Origin: a bacterium
Lineage (GTDB): Bacteria; Patescibacteriota; Saccharimonadia; Saccharimonadales; Saccharimonadaceae
Assembly: GCA_004561445.1 (NCBI GenBank)
Contig: SFVX01000001.1
Location: forward strand, 744,001 to 808,000
Reading direction: 5' to 3'
Length of the DNA stretch: 64,000 nucleotides
The number at the start of each line of letters is the position of its first letter. Position 1 is the stretch's first letter. This document shows positions 60,964 to 64,000 of the stretch, in pieces. A model generated the notes under the pieces. It saw only the letters and a program-made list of their open reading frames with translations. It searched no databases and had not been told where the DNA came from. The translations under genes were made by a program, and so were the position numbers.

Positions 60964-62011
60964 CAGCTTCGCCTCCTTCAATGGTTGCTTGACCAATAGT
61001 TACTTCCGGTGCTTCAATTTCTGCTCGAACTTTACGGGCATCGTGCCTTGCTTTTGCCTCCTCGGTTCGCCAGCCACTGTTTCCAGATAGGTTGCGAAGC
61101 AGAAATTTGCGAGCAAAGGCATATTCTGCGCCTTTAAAGTTCAGTGATACGAGAAAGAGTCGCATCGTGAATTTGTCATTATCTGACGGACTTTCCGTAG
61201 CCGTAACGCGAGTGAGCATTTTAGCTCTCTTTGCGATGCCGGATACGAGCTGCATGTATGCTTTAGCCTCGCCATCGACGCCATGATCGATAAACCATGG
61301 GAAACAAATCTTGTCCTCTTTACGCTCAATGGACAAATCATCCGTTTCAAGCGCTTTCTTGAGAACCGTTGCTTTACTGGCAACAATCGCTCTGGCTCTG
61401 CCAAGCTCAGCTTCATCAAGGTAGGAGCCTGGCAGTTCAATGACGATTTTCTCTGGTTCGGTCACTTCCGGAACAGGAGTTTCCTCTGATTGTTCGTCCG
61501 TAACTTCTTCCATAGATTCTTCTGATTCAAAACCGCCTTCCGGCAAAATGGAAACTTCCGTCTCCTCAACGGGATTTTCTGATAGTTCTTCAGAAATATC
61601 TGAATTCTCAGTTGTGTTGATTTTATCTTCATCGACAACGGTTTCATCTAGAACTTCTTCAGATTCTTCGACGTTTGCCTCCACGACATCGGGGACATTT
61701 TCTTCAGTCGGATCTTCTGTTTCGAGAACAGACTCTTCTTGTATAGGTGCGCCGTCGATTTCTTCCGTAGGCTCATCCAGAATTCTTTCAAAGCCATGCC
61801 AGGTAAGTTTCTTGGCGATGGCCTCTATTTCTTCTTCAGTCATGTCGTCCGGAAATTCAATATCTCCAGTACGATTGACAATGCATGAGCCAACCTCATA
61901 TCCATAGCTTGGAGCTCTGAGATATTTGGATTCGCTTTCGAGAATCTCGGATAATGCGCTTACGAGTTTCTTTCTCTGTTCGCCAGATGCGGCGTATTTT
62001 ATAGTCGTCAT
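60944..62011 (-). CDS. Mobile-element protein with acidic linker
   Basis: The N-terminal 75 residues of this 355-residue protein (TTIKYAASGEQRKKLVSALS, YGYEVGSCIVNRTGDIEFPD) match a family found on Clostridial elements and often loosely called a virulence protein. The middle (about 90-190) is a low-complexity Glu/Val/Thr-rich linker. The C-terminal region of about 150 residues (LPGSYLDEAELGRARAIVAS, MRLFLVSLNFKGAEYAFARK) is a second domain. The ATG at 62011 follows AGGAGG by 8 nt. Function unknown. Confidence 0.7.
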   Translation of the reverse strand: MTTIKYAASGEQRKKLVSALSEILESESKYLRAPSYGYEVGSCIVNRTGDIEFPDDMTEEEIEAIAKKLTWHGFERILDEPTEEIDGAPIQEESVLETEDPTEENVPDVVEANVEESEEVLDETVVDEDKINTTENSDISEELSENPVEETEVSILPEGGFESEESMEEVTDEQSEETPVPEVTEPEKIVIELPGSYLDEAELGRARAIVASKATVLKKALETDDLSIERKEDKICFPWFIDHGVDGEAKAYMQLVSGIAKRAKMLTRVTATESPSDNDKFTMRLFLVSLNFKGAEYAFARKFLLRNLSGNSGWRTEEAKARHDARKVRAEIEAPEVTIGQATIEGGEADARISE

Positions 62012-62025
62012 AATAGAGACCTCCT

Positions 62026-62274
62026 TTAGTTGTGCTGATTTAACAAGATACAAAGAGCGATTTCGGCTTCCTTTGTGGTTGGGTGAATATCCCAGCCACG
62101 GTCGTAATTAGCAACAATTTCGCCGTCCTGCTTTAATTCCAGTTTTGAGATTTTGCCATGATTGATGCCGAATTTGCTCGGCTCATCATATACCTTTACG
62201 AAATAATGAATCGCTATGTACTCTTTTCCAGCTGTCTTGTTTTTTGGAATGCCAATAGTTCCTTCAAGCCACAT
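62026..62274 (-). CDS. Small mobile-element protein
   Basis: The 82-residue protein starts MWLEGTIGIPKNKTAGKEYI and ends with EAEIALCILLNQHN. I use the ATG at 62274, which follows AAAGGAGG; the longer open frame runs into the gene upstream. Compact beta-rich pattern, no catalytic motif visible. It precedes the 355-residue protein gene by 14 nt. Confidence 0.6.
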   Translation of the reverse strand: MWLEGTIGIPKNKTAGKEYIAIHYFVKVYDEPSKFGINHGKISKLELKQDGEIVANYDRGWDIHPTTKEAEIALCILLNQHN

Positions 62275-62317
62275 ACCTGATCCTCCTTTTATGCATTCAT
62301 CACTCTTTACCAGATAA

Positions 62318-62965
62318 TTAGCAAGTGAGATTATCAGGATTTCTGAGCGTGGCCTGCGAGATAGTATGACCGCTTCGACGATAAATATATGCACTATCGC
62401 TGAGCTTCTCTTGTGGTAATACAACAGTCCGGTTTACATCTTGTACAGCTTCGATGATTCGTGCAGGCTGTACAAGAGAAAGCGGAAAAATGAGAATCTC
62501 GTGAATACTTGACGGTGCAATACAGAGGTCATCCTCTATCTGCGCCGCAAGATCCTCAAGATACGTCTCATACATAAGAATGGAAGCACCGAGTATACGT
62601 TCGGGATTTGTCCCAACATACATTGGGTAAGGCGCATCGCATGGAAGCGCGACTCCAGTAATCTCGGATATGGCATCTTCCATAAGCATGATTTTGTATC
62701 CGGCTTTCTTGCAGTTCTTATTGGCGGCATCCATGATCTCGTTGAGCTTAATGTCCAGCGAAACCATATCCACTGCATCAATGATCTTGTATTTCGGTCT
62801 ATTTGGGTTGGAATAATCCATCAAGACAAATACAGTCGCCATATCTAGAAATTCAGCAGAGAACGCATCATCTTGCAGTGATTTAGGATCAAACAATGCG
62901 TATCTGACATTTTCAAGAACTACATCTTTGGTGTAGGTTCTATCATCGTTAAAATCTAACGTCAT
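62318..62965 (-). CDS. DUF5688-like protein
   Basis: The 215-residue protein resembles the DUF5688 family of Firmicutes elements: TKDVVLENVRYALFDPKSLQ, MYVGTNPERILGASILMYE and SSIHEILIFPLSLVQ, with the ending typical of the group. There are no catalytic residues I can name and no signal peptide. AAAGGGGG precedes the ATG. Confidence 0.7.
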   Translation of the reverse strand: MTLDFNDDRTYTKDVVLENVRYALFDPKSLQDDAFSAEFLDMATVFVLMDYSNPNRPKYKIIDAVDMVSLDIKLNEIMDAANKNCKKAGYKIMLMEDAISEITGVALPCDAPYPMYVGTNPERILGASILMYETYLEDLAAQIEDDLCIAPSSIHEILIFPLSLVQPARIIEAVQDVNRTVVLPQEKLSDSAYIYRRSGHTISQATLRNPDNLTC

Positions 62966-62994
62966 AGAAATATCCCCCTTTCTACGCTTTTCGG

Positions 62995-63204
62995 CTACAT
63001 TTCGCCGTCATCATTTTCAAGCCCCGGTGCGGTGCCTGTCATGATGAAGTTACAGTACTCTTTCCGGTTATCCATCAGGTAAACAACCAGTTCATAGTAT
63101 CCTTCGCGGTTTGCGATATACTGAACTGCGTTTACGTCAAACATATTGGTTTCTCCGGTATCCCGGACAGCCAGAATCTGTTCCTTAATGGTTTGTGTCA
63201 TCAT
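62995..63204 (-). CDS. DUF5049 family protein
   Basis: The 69-residue protein follows the DUF5049 pattern: IKEQILAVRDTGETNMFDVN, VQYIANREGYYELVVYL and DNRKEYCNFIMTG. It is a small helical protein frequent on Clostridial conjugative elements. Of several adjacent ATGs, that at 63204 lies 8 nt after AGGAGG. Confidence 0.82.
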   Translation of the reverse strand: MMTQTIKEQILAVRDTGETNMFDVNAVQYIANREGYYELVVYLMDNRKEYCNFIMTGTAPGLENDDGEM

Positions 63205-63592
63205 TGTCATTTCCTCCTATCTCAAAGAATTGGATTTGCGCAGTTGCTCCTGCTGGTTACGGTTTTCTCTCAGAACGGTCTGAGACTACGATGTTAAGGT
63301 GCGTCCGATGTGATTTCGGATTTACGAGCGTGATATATCCACTAATCTCAACCTCCTTTCGGCGTGGCTATATACCTTTAATGTGCTGTCGTTTATTCTT
63401 TGGAAAGCGGCGAGGATGGATAGCCAAACGACCTGAGCTATCTCCCCTTAATGCCGTAGTTGCTACGACATACCGTTTTCCTCAAAGCTAAAATGTAATA
63501 TGTGATTCATAAATTTCCTTTATTAATGTGTTGTTATTTCCGAAGGCCTGAAGTATGCAAGCCGGAGACAAACGTCTCAATTCGCGAAAACC
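63205..63592 (-). other. Gap without a convincing gene
   Basis: On the minus strand AAAGGAGG (near 63355) is followed by a GTG that reads only seven codons before a stop, which looks like a truncated gene or leader peptide. A short perfect hairpin (TCTCAGA / TCTGAGA, 63268-63284) lies before the DUF5049 gene. The open frame on the plus strand has no start signal or recognisable protein. Confidence 0.4.
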
Positions 63593-63823
63593 TTATTTCA
63601 CTTTCGACTCTTTCTCTTTACTATCTTGAAGTTCAATAATGCTTTTATAGCAACACTCCAGCTTGTCAATAAGCTCACGGAGCTGTTCTGCTGTGCCGAT
63701 CAGCGAGATGTCGTAACTATGCATATCGATAACTGCTTGGTTAAAGTGTTCGCAAGCGTGCTCCAGCTCGCTAACGGCTTCGTTATGTGCGTCATATAGA
63801 CTGACGAGTGTGTGATAATCCAT
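63593..63823 (-). CDS. Small helical protein of the mobile element
   Basis: The 76-residue protein (MDYHTLVSLYDAHNEAVSEL, LRELIDKLECCYKSIIELQD) is predicted to be helical and forms heptad-like patterns. AAGGATC precedes the ATG. No family is recognised; its strand and the surrounding gene order place it in the integrative element. Confidence 0.6.
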   Translation of the reverse strand: MDYHTLVSLYDAHNEAVSELEHACEHFNQAVIDMHSYDISLIGTAEQLRELIDKLECCYKSIIELQDSKEKESKVK

Positions 63824-64000
63824 ATTGATCCTTTCGTTAAAGTTAATAGTCTAAAATAGACAGGTTTTCGTTTATTGATTATGTTTGTCCGACTTGCATG
63901 CTTCAGGCCTCCGGCGATTTTTATGAATGTTCTACTATGAGCTAGTTCATTTTGGGGGTGTATAAAGTACTTAGTCGGAAACGCCAACTAATCCGTTCTT

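Larger units (their letters stand above)
57025..64000. mobile_element. Firmicutes-like integrative element, left end (continues past window)
   Basis: All genes from 57400 to 63823 read leftward toward tRNA-Leu: two overlapping large serine recombinases, then small DUF4314, DUF5049 and DUF5688-type proteins. These families sit together on conjugative or mobilisable elements of Clostridia. Every start has an AGGAGG-like site and none has the leaderless spacing of the neighbouring chromosome. The far end and any transfer genes lie outside the window. Confidence 0.7.

Noticed and set aside
63195..63491. Plus-strand 98-codon frame in the mobile element
   Set aside because: All clear genes around it are on the minus strand, the frame overlaps the start of the DUF5049 gene, and it has no start signal.
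1..64000. CRISPR array, rRNA operon or replication origin
   Set aside because: I saw no regularly spaced identical repeats with unique spacers, no rRNA sequence and no dnaA-box cluster. parAB alone does not place an origin here.

Overview
The window looks like chromosome from a Saccharibacteria-type (TM7, Patescibacteria/CPR) bacterium. This rests on compact, often overlapping genes, standard use of UGA as a stop (which argues against Gracilibacteria and SR1), single-copy ribosomal genes in shortened operons, tandem FemAB-like and Mur-ligase-like wall genes, and a very large Asn/Ser/Thr-rich secreted protein. The taxonomic call is inference; no rRNA gene lies in the window.

Backbone, left part. 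A flotillin-like gene runs off the left edge. It is followed by rpsL-rpsG, an HD-domain alarmone-hydrolase-like gene, a nucleotidyltransferase-fold protein, an SGNH hydrolase and an ABC-F ATPase (0-8.2 kb). At 12.6-26.7 kb come tRNA-Gln, a PlsC-like acyltransferase, a PLD-helicase-DUF3427 protein, a Nudix hydrolase, an alpha-glucan phosphorylase, secE-nusG-rplK, two tandem CdsA-like genes, rplA, rpmG and a cation diffusion facilitator. Backbone, right part (38.8-56.9 kb): tRNA-Thr, the parA-parB-frr operon, two Mur-ligase-like proteins, two FemAB proteins, two RNA methyltransferases, a giant secreted protein with a membrane partner, trigger factor, an FAD-linked oxidase and tRNA-Leu.

Three accessory islands interrupt this backbone, and each lies on the 3' side of a tRNA gene. 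Island I (about 8.2-12.2 kb, beside tRNA-Gln) holds a DUF4417 protein, a toxin/immunity-like pair, an XRE regulator with palindromic operators and a Sel1-repeat protein. Island II (about 26.8-38.8 kb, beside tRNA-Thr) holds two related HAD-like genes, an HD plus zinc-ribbon gene, a large unknown protein, a DUF262-DUF1524-DUF5655 protein of the GmrSD type, an ADP-ribosylglycohydrolase, a disrupted zinc-metallopeptidase-like gene and decayed gene pieces. Its inner 9.9 kb is bounded by an imperfect ~116-bp direct repeat made of the 3' half of tRNA-Thr and its terminator, which is the pattern of an attL/attR pair. Island III (57.0 kb to the right edge, beside tRNA-Leu) is a one-strand block with two overlapping large serine recombinases and small DUF4314/DUF5049/DUF5688-type genes that are typical of Firmicutes mobile elements.

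Expression signals. Intrinsic terminators are frequent. Many promoters have the form TTGAnT-N16/17-TATAAT with TGTGC directly before the -10 box. At least fourteen genes have a TATAAT-like box only 6-7 nt before the start codon, so they are probably translated from leaderless mRNAs. Island III genes instead all use AGGAGG-type ribosome binding sites, which fits recent arrival from another phylum.
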